DNA of 64,000 nucleotides from VXNE01 sp965203615. Lineage in GTDB: Bacteria > Pseudomonadota > Gammaproteobacteria > Pseudomonadales > Azotimanducaceae. The position numbers and the translations under genes were made by a program. The first letter of the stretch is position 1. Every line of letters begins with the position of its first letter. The stretch is from assembly GCA_965203615.1 (NCBI GenBank), contig OZ241900.1, forward strand, positions 3,224,001-3,288,000, read 5' to 3'. This document shows positions 1 to 6,828 of the stretch, one piece after another. A model generated the notes under the pieces. It was not told the DNA's origin and did no database searches. It saw only the letters and a program-made list of their open reading frames with translations.

Positions 1-192
1 CAGTCGCGAAGCTTCGCCCCGTCGCCTCGCCAGGGGTCCATCTGCCATATCTGTCGCGACCGCGAAACAGAATACCGCGGCGGCGACTGGCCAGTTCGAG
101 ACCGCCACCGCGTAGGCGCACGGTAGCGCCACCAGTAGCCGCGCCGCGCTGAGAGCGTTCGCCGTCGTGTAGATCGTTTCTCTCTTTGCCAT
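1..192 (-). CDS. CDP-alcohol phosphatidyltransferase, N-terminal part (runs off left edge)
   Basis: Reading the minus strand from ATG at 192 gives 64 codons open to the window edge. The last codons spell DMADGPLARRRGEASRL. This matches the first half of the CDP-alcohol phosphotransferase signature (D-x2-D-G-x2-A-R-x8-G...), in which the aspartates bind the catalytic metal. The preceding residues form a hydrophobic stretch (ARLLVALPCAYAVAV, then AAAVFCFAVA), as expected for the first membrane helices of this inner-membrane family. Members transfer a phosphoalcohol from CDP-diacylglycerol to glycerol-3-phosphate or another alcohol. A PgsA-like phosphatidylglycerophosphate synthase role is possible, but the fragment cannot separate subfamilies. 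It is divergent from the epimerase-like gene at 470. Confidence 0.75.
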   Translation of the reverse strand, partial: MAKRETIYTTANALSAARLLVALPCAYAVAVSNWPVAAAVFCFAVATDMADGPLARRRGEASRL

Positions 193-281
193 CTCGGGTG
201 GCCGTTTTGTCGGTTTATACCCTTCCTGGGGACCAAACGCGGAGGCGGACTCCGGGACCTCGTTTCCTGAGACCTCCTGTT

Positions 282-298
282 TTCGTGAATGTCACGAA
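282..298. promoter_or_regulatory. Palindrome and direct repeats in a divergent promoter region
   Basis: TTCGTGA-ATG-TCACGAA is a perfect 7-bp-arm inverted repeat between the divergent genes at 192 and 470. The same 277-bp gap contains two exact 16-bp copies of GTGTGTCCCGAACATG (348-363 and 412-427) and two copies of AACCCTGCTATGG (314-326 and 461-473). These look like regulator binding sites or a short duplication. No regulator is identified. Confidence 0.4.
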
Positions 299-469
299 CC
301 TGCAGGCGAGAAAAACCCTGCTATGGGTGTCCCTGATGGATGTAGGTGTGTGTCCCGAACATGTGTTTCTTTTGTTTCTTTTGACCTTGCCAGATGTGCG
401 TCACTGATCGTGTGTGTCCCGAACATGGGTGGTGCGTGTCCCTGAACGTGGGTGTCCTCAAACCCTGCT

Positions 470-1384
470 ATGGTTGTCGGCATGTTCGAGCGGGTTCCCG
501 AACGGGTTCTCATCACGGGTGCCAACGGGCATCTCGGGCGGCGGCTGATCGCCCGGCTGCGCGAGGGCTGCGAGGTGGTTGCGGCGGTTCGGTCGGATCG
601 TGCGGCGGCGATGCTCGACGACAGCGGGGCGGAGGTTCGACGGGTCGACTATCGCGACGGGGATTCCCTGGCGGCCGCCGCCGTTGGCTGCGATGCGGCG
701 GTGCATCTTGCCGGCATCATCAAGGAAACTGCGGACAACCGTTATGTGGATGCGCATGAAGGGACGGCGCGCGCATTCGGTGCGCTCGACACCCTTCGCA
801 GGGTGGTCTATGTGAGCGTAATCGGGGCGGACAAGGATTCCCCGAACGCCTGTTTCGCGTCCAAGGGCGAGGCGGAGTCCCTCATGCTGTCGGGCAGTGC
901 GGCGACACGCGTGCTACGTGTTCCCATGGTGTTGGGGGAGGGCGACTACGCTTCCCTGGCGCTGCTCCGGCGTGCGTCGGGTCGCGTCAGCTTCACCATC
1001 AGGGCGGGCAGCTTCGAACAGCCGGTGTATGCGGGTGATGTCGTCGATGCCATTGTCGTTTTGCTCGAGGCATCCGAGGCACCTGAACTCGTCGAGTTGG
1101 CCGGCCCGGAGCGCGTGACGCGGCGAGAACTCGTGCGGCGTGCGGGTGCCGTCCTTGGGCGCCGCCCGGTGTTGGTGTCTCTGCCGCTAACCTTCGGCCG
1201 CATGTTGGCGGCAGTGTTTGAGCGCCTGTCCGCCAGCCCGCCCGTGACGCGAGCCATGCTCGGCGTGCTGGACCATGATGACGATGTCGATGTCGTGCCG
1301 GCCTGCAGGAGCTTGGGCCTGGAACTGACGCCATTGGATGAAACGTTACGGCGGTGTTTGGGGTCTCCGCAGTCGCGCGCCTGA
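470..1384 (+). CDS. NAD(P)-binding epimerase-like protein (atypical SDR, NDUFA9-like)
   Basis: The protein has about 304 residues with an N-terminal Rossmann fold. The nucleotide-binding motif TGANGHLG sits near the N-terminus, followed by an acidic-rich second strand. The middle contains VVYVSVIGADKDSP and a later FASKGEAE segment, resembling the Y/SxxK region of extended and atypical SDRs related to complex I subunit NDUFA9. Such proteins bind NAD(P)H and often act as quinone or sugar-nucleotide oxidoreductases or assembly factors. The substrate cannot be read here. The start is uncertain: in-frame candidates are GTG 452, ATG 470 and ATG 482, and none has a convincing ribosome site. The gene converges on the yejE-like permease, with 11 bases between them. 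Confidence 0.8.
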   Translation: MVVGMFERVPERVLITGANGHLGRRLIARLREGCEVVAAVRSDRAAAMLDDSGAEVRRVDYRDGDSLAAAAVGCDAAVHLAGIIKETADNRYVDAHEGTARAFGALDTLRRVVYVSVIGADKDSPNACFASKGEAESLMLSGSAATRVLRVPMVLGEGDYASLALLRRASGRVSFTIRAGSFEQPVYAGDVVDAIVVLLEASEAPELVELAGPERVTRRELVRRAGAVLGRRPVLVSLPLTFGRMLAAVFERLSASPPVTRAMLGVLDHDDDVDVVPACRSLGLELTPLDETLRRCLGSPQSRA

Positions 1385-1395
1385 CAGCCATCGGC

Positions 1396-2439
1396 TCATG
1401 GCGTGAATCCCGGCGGTCCCTGTGCCGCGCGCCTTGGGTCGAGGGCGTCCCGCACCGCTTCGCCGATGAAGATCAGCAGGCACAGCATCAGGGCGAGGGT
1501 GAAGAAACCGGTGAGGCCGAGCCACGGGGCGTGCAGGTTGGCTTTGCCCTGCTGGAGCAGTTCGCCCAGGGACGGTGAGCCGGCGGGCAGGCCGAAACCG
1601 AGAAAGTCGAGGGCCGTGAGGGTCGTTACGGCGCCGCAGAGTATGAAGGGAAGGAACGTGAGGGCGGCGACCGTTGCGTTGGGCAACACGTGGCGCCGCA
1701 TGATGGTCAGGTTCGATACGCCGAGACTTCGGGCGGCGCGGACGTAGTCGAAATTGCGCGTGCGCAGGAACTCCGCGCGCACCACAGAGACGAGCGTCAT
1801 CCAACTGAACAGGGTGAGAATGACCAGCAGCGAGAACACGTTCGGCTCGAATACGCTGGCCAAAATGATCAGCACCAGCAGAATCGGAAGCCCTGCCCAG
1901 ATCTCCACGACGCGCTGGCCGATCAGGTCGACGAGGCCGCCGAAGAAACCCTGCACCGCGCCGACGCATACGCCGATGACGGAGGCCACGGCCATCAGGA
2001 CGATGCCGAAGGACACCGACAGCCGGAACCCGTAGATGAGCCGCGCGAGCACGTCTTTCGCGCTGTCGTCGGTCCCCAGCCAGTGTCGCGCGGACGGCGC
2101 GGCGGGTGCCGCGCTTTCGATGTAGAGATCGATGGTGTCGTAGCTGTACGGGACGATGGGCTCGATCATCCAGCCTCCGGCAGCCTCGATGAGGCCGCGC
2201 ACGTAGGGGTCGGCGTAGTCCGCCTCGATGGGGAGTTCGCCGCCGAGTTCCTGTTCCGTCGGCGGTTTCACCACCGGCATGTGCAGTTCGCCGTTCATCC
2301 ATAGAAGGATGGGTTTGTCGTTGGCGATGAACTCCGCAAACAGCGAGATGCCGAACAGTGCGGCGAATATCCACAGGGCAAACCAGCCGCGGCGATTCGC
2401 CTTGAAGTTCGCCCAGCGGCGCCTTGAGATCGGACTCAC
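1396..2439 (-). CDS. yejE: YejE-type peptide ABC transporter permease
   Basis: This 347-residue inner-membrane permease is of the DppC/OppC class. The start (SPISRRRWANFKANRRGWFA, then LFAEFIANDKP) closely follows the N-terminus of E. coli YejE, which I recognise. A long periplasmic segment after the first helix and the later EAA-type loop, roughly RAARSLGVSNLTIMRRHVLPN, contact the cytoplasmic ATPase. YejABEF imports microcin C and other peptides. It overlaps yejB by four bases (ATGA), so the two are translationally coupled. Neither the yejF ATPase nor the yejA binding protein is adjacent: a plus-strand gene lies downstream, and a VapBC module upstream of yejB. The transporter must be completed from elsewhere or is a remnant. 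Confidence 0.9.
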   Translation of the reverse strand: MSPISRRRWANFKANRRGWFALWIFAALFGISLFAEFIANDKPILLWMNGELHMPVVKPPTEQELGGELPIEADYADPYVRGLIEAAGGWMIEPIVPYSYDTIDLYIESAAPAAPSARHWLGTDDSAKDVLARLIYGFRLSVSFGIVLMAVASVIGVCVGAVQGFFGGLVDLIGQRVVEIWAGLPILLVLIILASVFEPNVFSLLVILTLFSWMTLVSVVRAEFLRTRNFDYVRAARSLGVSNLTIMRRHVLPNATVAALTFLPFILCGAVTTLTALDFLGFGLPAGSPSLGELLQQGKANLHAPWLGLTGFFTLALMLCLLIFIGEAVRDALDPRRAAQGPPGFTP

Positions 2440-3521
2440 TCTCGCGCCTCGAAGTCAATTCGGGGATCTACCAGGACATAGGTCAGGTCGCCCACCAGGT
2501 GCATGACGAGACCGATGAGCGTGAACATGTAGAGAGTCCCGAACAGGATCGGATAGTCGCGCTTGACGACGGCCTCGTAGCTCAGCAGGCCGAGACCGTC
2601 GAGCGAGAAGATCACCTCGATCAGCAGCGAGCCGGTGAACAGGATGCCGACGAACGCGGCGGGAAATCCGGCGATGACGATCAGCATCGCGTTGCGGAAG
2701 ACATGGCCATAGAGCACCCGGCGCTCCGGCAGGCCCTTGGCCCGCGCGGTGAGCACGAACTGCTTGCTGATTTCCTCGAGGAAGGAGTTCTTGGTCAGCA
2801 TGGTCAGCGTGGCGAAACCGCCGATGGTCAGGGCGCTGATGGGCAACACCAGGTGCCACAGGTAGTCAGTGATCTTCTCTGGCCACGGCAACTCGCGCCA
2901 GTTATCGGAAACGAGCCCCCGCAACGGGAACAGGTCGAGGTAATTGCCCCCGGCGAAGAGCACGATCAGCAGGATCGCGAACAGGAATCCGGGGATCGCG
3001 TAGCCGACGAAGATGACCGTGCTTGTCCAGATGTCAAAACGCGAGCCGTCGCGTACCGCCTTGGCGACGCCCAGCGGAATCGATATGCCGTAGATGGCGA
3101 TCAGTGACCACAGTCCGAGCGAAATCGAAACCGGCAACCGTTCCATGACCAGTTCGAGCACGGGCCGGTCCTGGAAGTAGCTCTCTCCGAAGTCGAACTG
3201 CAGGTAGCTCCACACCATGCGCAGGAATCGCTCGTGGGCCGGTTTGTCGAAGCCGAACTGGCGCTCGAGATCGGCGATCAGTTCGGGGTCCAGCCCGTGG
3301 GAGGAAGACAGTTGTCCGGCATCCGTTACATCAACCACCCCCGAATCGCCGCCTCCGCCGCTGATGGAAGTCGTGGTCGACATGGGGCCCGCCGTCACGG
3401 CGGCGACGATCTGGTCGATGGGCCCGCCGGGCGCGAACTGCACGATGACGAAGTTGATCAGGATGATCCCAAAGAGCGTCGGTACCACGAGCAATAACCG
3501 GCGAAGGATGTAACGACCCAT
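2436..3521 (-). CDS. yejB: YejB-type peptide ABC transporter permease
   Basis: This is a 361-residue DppB/OppB-class permease. The N-terminus MGRYILRRLLLVVPTLFG, followed by APGGPIDQ, is the classic YejB start. It precedes a large periplasmic insert rich in Gly, Ser and Asp (residues about 40-75) and then the membrane core. The EAA-type loop reads roughly TARAKGLPERRVLYGHVFRN. YejB pairs with YejE to form the channel. The start at 3521 is an ATG matching the family's usual beginning. The gene is first in a two-gene operon with yejE, and nothing upstream on the same strand belongs to the transporter. Confidence 0.9.
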   Translation of the reverse strand: MGRYILRRLLLVVPTLFGIILINFVIVQFAPGGPIDQIVAAVTAGPMSTTTSISGGGGDSGVVDVTDAGQLSSSHGLDPELIADLERQFGFDKPAHERFLRMVWSYLQFDFGESYFQDRPVLELVMERLPVSISLGLWSLIAIYGISIPLGVAKAVRDGSRFDIWTSTVIFVGYAIPGFLFAILLIVLFAGGNYLDLFPLRGLVSDNWRELPWPEKITDYLWHLVLPISALTIGGFATLTMLTKNSFLEEISKQFVLTARAKGLPERRVLYGHVFRNAMLIVIAGFPAAFVGILFTGSLLIEVIFSLDGLGLLSYEAVVKRDYPILFGTLYMFTLIGLVMHLVGDLTYVLVDPRIDFEARE

Positions 3522-3553
3522 GCTATTCGACCGTCAGTCGCAGGCAGTCCGGG

Positions 3554-3946
3554 TCAGCTACCTATCGGCCAGTGTTCGACCGCTATATCCGTCATGGGAA
3601 TGTCGTCAATGTTCGCTGTCGCTATGGCAGCTCCGACTTCGCTGGCGGAAGCCGCGATCAGACAAGCGGCCTGGTGGAGCGTCACGCCCTGCTCGGCGAA
3701 CTCACGCCGCCACGTTCCCGCGCGCCGACCTTCGGCGACGCCAAGGGGGGCGGGCCGCAGTCCCCGAAACAGCCGTTGCGCGATCGCCTCCTCGCCCGCG
3801 CGCAGGCCCCGCCAGATCTCTTCGATGGAAATGGCGCAGACCCATGGCTCCACACCCAGGCGGCGCAGACCCGAGACCCGTGCAGCGGCCGGCCGACCGC
3901 GAAGCGCGTCGATGAGAACCGTGGAATCCCGCAGCAGCCTCGCCAT
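3554..3946 (-). CDS. PIN-domain toxin (VapC-like)
   Basis: This 130-residue protein opens with an LLRDSTVLIDALRG strand carrying the first PIN acidic residue. ISIEEIWRGLRAGEE follows, with the conserved Glu, and the late IATANIDDIPM segment supplies the C-terminal acidic residues. PIN toxins of VapBC systems are Mg-dependent endoribonucleases that cut tRNA or rRNA. The C-terminal acidic cluster is less canonical than usual. The gene follows its antitoxin after 2 bases, on the same strand, as in typical VapBC operons. Confidence 0.8.
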   Translation of the reverse strand: MARLLRDSTVLIDALRGRPAAARVSGLRRLGVEPWVCAISIEEIWRGLRAGEEAIAQRLFRGLRPAPLGVAEGRRAGTWRREFAEQGVTLHQAACLIAASASEVGAAIATANIDDIPMTDIAVEHWPIGS

Positions 3947-3948
3947 GG

Positions 3949-4188
3949 TCAGCCGCTGCGCGGGCTATCTCCGCGGCGTTGTCGTCGAACCCACTCGGCG
4001 GGGTCGCTATCCCAGTGGTGGCCAGTGTCGGGCAACTGTGCCAGGGCCGCTTCGATGTCATCCCAACGCCTCTCGTCTTCAAGACCACGCTGGATCAGTT
4101 CCGAGATGAAGGCGCTTCTGCGGCGGGCGCCGGCACGCTGGTCGAGTTCGGCGACCAGCGCATCCGGCAATGCTATGTGTATTCGCAT
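3949..4188 (-). CDS. Ribbon-helix-helix antitoxin (VapB/CopG-like)
   Basis: This 79-residue protein starts MRIHIALPDALVAELDQRAG, the usual beta strand plus helix of a ribbon-helix-helix DNA-binding domain, followed by RRSAFISELIQRGLE. The C-terminal half is acidic and tryptophan-rich, suited to wrapping around the PIN toxin encoded immediately downstream. An AGAAGG ribosome-binding site sits just before the ATG. A perfect 14-bp palindrome lies 36 bases upstream and is a candidate operator for autoregulation. Confidence 0.8.
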   Translation of the reverse strand: MRIHIALPDALVAELDQRAGARRRSAFISELIQRGLEDERRWDDIEAALAQLPDTGHHWDSDPAEWVRRQRRGDSPRSG

Positions 4189-4223
4189 GGGCCTTCTTTA
4201 GCACATGAAGGAGCGGTGGTCGG

Positions 4224-4237
4224 GTGCCTCGAGGCAC
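4224..4237. promoter_or_regulatory. Perfect palindrome upstream of VapB
   Basis: GTGCCTCGAGGCAC is a perfect 14-bp palindrome located 36-49 bases before the antitoxin start at 4188. VapB antitoxins bind palindromes in their own promoters, so this is a candidate operator. It could also be a short hairpin in the leader. Confidence 0.4.
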
Positions 4238-4275
4238 AGGCGGGCGGGATTGTGTGCCGCTCTACTGCGCAGGTC

Positions 4276-5424
4276 CTACAGGTCGTCCAGGTTCACCGGC
4301 TGGCCGGTCCGGGACGACTCGTAGATGCCCATGATGATCTTCATCGTCCCGATGTTGTCGCGGCCGCTGCTGATGGGTTCCGCGCCCGTCTGGCAGCAGT
4401 CGGCGAAGTGAAGGATCTCGTTGATGAAGTAATTCTGGCTGGGCAGATCGATGTCGTCCGTCGACAGCACCTTGAACGGCGGCTCGGCGAAATACATCTT
4501 TCTCCGGTCTTCCATGTTGCTCGGATCGAGATCCGGAAGATCCTCGTTCAGCGCAACCATGATGTGGCCGAAATGCCGAAACGGCGTGGTGCCTTCAATT
4601 TCGACTTCACGCTGCTCCTTGGTCGGCGTGCTCGCGTAGAAGACGCCGCGATCGCCGAATATCGTGTAGGTACGTCCGTGGGGCACGATTGCGTTGCCCT
4701 TGGCCCAGACCTCGCCGACGGCGCCGTTCTCGAACTCGAGGGTCGCGGACACCAGGTCTTCGGCGCCATTGACCATGTGCTCCTGCAGGGATCTGCAGGT
4801 CCCGTTGACCCGCGTGACGTTGCCGGCGTAGTAGCGCAGCAGATCGATGTGATGCACCTGCTCGGACATCATCATGCCGCCGCCGGACCGCCTCGCGTCC
4901 TGCATCCAGCGCTCTCCCTGCCGCCGGCGGCGACGCCGCCCCCGCATCCCTCCACCGAACAGCTCGGTGCGGACGGCCTCGATCGTGCCCAGTTTGCCGT
5001 CTTCCAAAAGGCGCTTCGCGGCCCGGGCTTCAGGCGCATAGCGCAGGTGCTGGGCGACCATCAGGGTTGTACCCGCCTTGTCGGCGGCGGCAACCATGTC
5101 CTTGCACTCCTGCACGGAAATCGCCATGGGCTTCTCGACGATGACGTGCTTGCCGGCTTCGGCGGCGGCGATGGCCAGCGGCGCATGGCTGTTGTGCGTG
5201 GTGCAGATGTCGACGGCCTCGATGTCGGCGTCGCGCAGCATCTCGTTGATGTCCAGGTAGACGGCGTCGACGCTGGCCTTCTTGGCAAGCTCCTGGGCGA
5301 GAGGTTCGACGAGGTCGCATACGGCGTTGAGCTGCACCCGGTCGGGACGCTCCAGGTAAGCGGGCAAGTGTGCGCGAGTAATACCGCCGGCCCCTACGAT
5401 GCCGACTTTGAGTGGGTTGGACAT
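4276..5424 (-). CDS. Gfo/Idh/MocA family oxidoreductase
   Basis: This 382-residue protein has an N-terminal Rossmann fold with GIVGAGGITRAHLP (residues about 8-21). The family hallmark VEKPMAI follows near residue 96, whose lysine contacts the nicotinamide cofactor. The C-terminal alpha/beta domain contains SEQVHHIDLLRYYAGNV, the usual catalytic histidine/aspartate region. Members oxidise or reduce sugars, inositols and related polyols with NAD(P). The substrate cannot be deduced. An unusual basic run (RGRRRRRRQGER) interrupts the region before the catalytic motif. The gene is a single transcription unit divergent from the defence operon at 5581. Confidence 0.88.
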   Translation of the reverse strand: MSNPLKVGIVGAGGITRAHLPAYLERPDRVQLNAVCDLVEPLAQELAKKASVDAVYLDINEMLRDADIEAVDICTTHNSHAPLAIAAAEAGKHVIVEKPMAISVQECKDMVAAADKAGTTLMVAQHLRYAPEARAAKRLLEDGKLGTIEAVRTELFGGGMRGRRRRRRQGERWMQDARRSGGGMMMSEQVHHIDLLRYYAGNVTRVNGTCRSLQEHMVNGAEDLVSATLEFENGAVGEVWAKGNAIVPHGRTYTIFGDRGVFYASTPTKEQREVEIEGTTPFRHFGHIMVALNEDLPDLDPSNMEDRRKMYFAEPPFKVLSTDDIDLPSQNYFINEILHFADCCQTGAEPISSGRDNIGTMKIIMGIYESSRTGQPVNLDDL

Positions 5425-5542
5425 GGTTCTCTAATCCCCCTGCGGGTTCCTTCCTGATGGAGGCTCGGAAGAATAACCGATTGTGGAAGGTTCAGACCGA
5501 AGGGGGATGCCTCCCGAGGAGATTCCCAGGTCGGTTACCGTA

Positions 5543-5571
5543 TTGAATAAAAATTTTCATAAGCGTATTTT
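5543..5571 (+). promoter_or_regulatory. Candidate promoter of the ATPase/NACHT operon (near-leaderless)
   Basis: TTGAAT (5543-5548), a 17-bp spacer and TATTTT (5566-5571) form a sigma70-like promoter in an AT-rich patch that stands out from its GC-rich surroundings. The predicted transcript start, about 5578, is only a few bases from the ATG at 5581. The mRNA would be leaderless or nearly so, which agrees with the absence of a ribosome-binding site. Confidence 0.45.
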
Positions 5572-5580
5572 CCTGCTGTC

Positions 5581-6828
5581 ATGGATGCCTTCCAACGATC
5601 CCAGGTCGCGACCCTGGTGGACCGACTCGCCGAGCACCCACACCATGTCATCGCGGTGTTCGGACCTCGCCAGACCGGCAAGACCACGCTGGTAGCCCAA
5701 GCGTTGCGGCGCTCCGGTCGACCTGGCGGCCACCTTCGGCTCGACGAGGTAGACGCCGAGGCGGTCCGCTCTCCAGAGGCCGGGGCCGTGCTTCGTTTGC
5801 CCCGCAAACCCGATACCGAATGGCTGGTCGAAACGTGGCGGCAGGCCCGGCGGGAAGCGGATGGAAACCCGCGCGGCTTCGTCCTCGCACTCGACGAAAT
5901 TCAGACAATCCCCCACTGGTCCTCCACCGTGAAAGGCCTTTGGGACGCCGACCGGGCGGAGAGTCGCCAGTTGCATGTGATCCTTCTCGGGTCGGCGCCA
6001 CTCCTTGTCCAGTCCGGCCTGACCGAGAGCCTCGCTGGCCGTTTCGAGCCGATTCAGGTCACGCACTGGTCGTTCGGCGAGATGGCGAACGCCTTTGACT
6101 TCAACTTGGCTGAGTACATCTACTTCGGCGGCTATCCCGGCAGCGCCCGGTTCATTCGCGACGAGGCGCGTTGGCGCGAATTCGTTCTCGGTGCCCTGGT
6201 CACGCCGAACATCGAAAAGGACATTCTGGCGATGACGCGGGTCGACAAACCCGCCCTTCTGAAACAGCTCTTCGAGGTCGGCGCGGAGTACTCCGGACAA
6301 ATCCTGCCGTACTACAAGATGCTCGGCCAGCTCCACGATGCGGGCAACGCCACGACGCTTGCCCGCTATCTTGACCTGCTCTCCACCGCAGGCCTGCTCG
6401 CGGGTTTGACGAAATTCCACCCGTCACGGCATCGCGCCCGCGCGTCGAGTCCCAAGCTCAACGTATTCAACACCGCCCTCATGACCGCAGGTTCGGGCTA
6501 CACGTTCGCGCAGGCGCAGGCGGACCGCTCGTTCTGGGGGCGTCTGGTCGAGAGCGCGGTCGGTGCCCACATCCTCAACACGGCATCCCGCGATACCCGA
6601 ACCCACTACTGGAGGGAACGGCTCATGGAGGTGGACTTCGTGCTGCGCCGCGGGCCGCGAACGATCGCCATCGAGGTCAAGAGCGGCCAACAGATCAGGC
6701 GGTTACAAGGATTGGAAGCCTTTGAGCAGGAGTTCAAACCGCAACGCGCGATGCTCGTCGGCGAAGGCGGCACGCCACTGGAAGAGTTCTTCACCAACCC
6801 GGCCGATCACTGGTTCGACGCCCCGTGA
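5581..6828 (+). CDS. ATP-binding protein, AAA + DUF4143 family
   Basis: This 415-residue protein has an N-terminal P-loop ATPase: Walker A GPRQTGKTT at residues 28-36 and Walker B VLALDEIQ at 101-108. The C-terminal half is of the DUF4143 type. It ends in a short nuclease-like core, DFVLRRGPRTIAIEVKSG, whose D...ExK spacing resembles the PD-(D/E)XK fold that caps this family. Family members are common and functionally obscure, often found near defence or toxin genes. The next gene begins at the GTG inside the stop of this one (GTGA), so the two products are probably made in fixed ratio and may form a complex. That partnership is inference. Confidence 0.85.
   Translation: MDAFQRSQVATLVDRLAEHPHHVIAVFGPRQTGKTTLVAQALRRSGRPGGHLRLDEVDAEAVRSPEAGAVLRLPRKPDTEWLVETWRQARREADGNPRGFVLALDEIQTIPHWSSTVKGLWDADRAESRQLHVILLGSAPLLVQSGLTESLAGRFEPIQVTHWSFGEMANAFDFNLAEYIYFGGYPGSARFIRDEARWREFVLGALVTPNIEKDILAMTRVDKPALLKQLFEVGAEYSGQILPYYKMLGQLHDAGNATTLARYLDLLSTAGLLAGLTKFHPSRHRARASSPKLNVFNTALMTAGSGYTFAQAQADRSFWGRLVESAVGAHILNTASRDTRTHYWRERLMEVDFVLRRGPRTIAIEVKSGQQIRRLQGLEAFEQEFKPQRAMLVGEGGTPLEEFFTNPADHWFDAP

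Noticed and set aside
3979..5457. 492-codon plus-strand frame
   Set aside because: Antisense to the VapB and Gfo/Idh genes; no domain in the translation.
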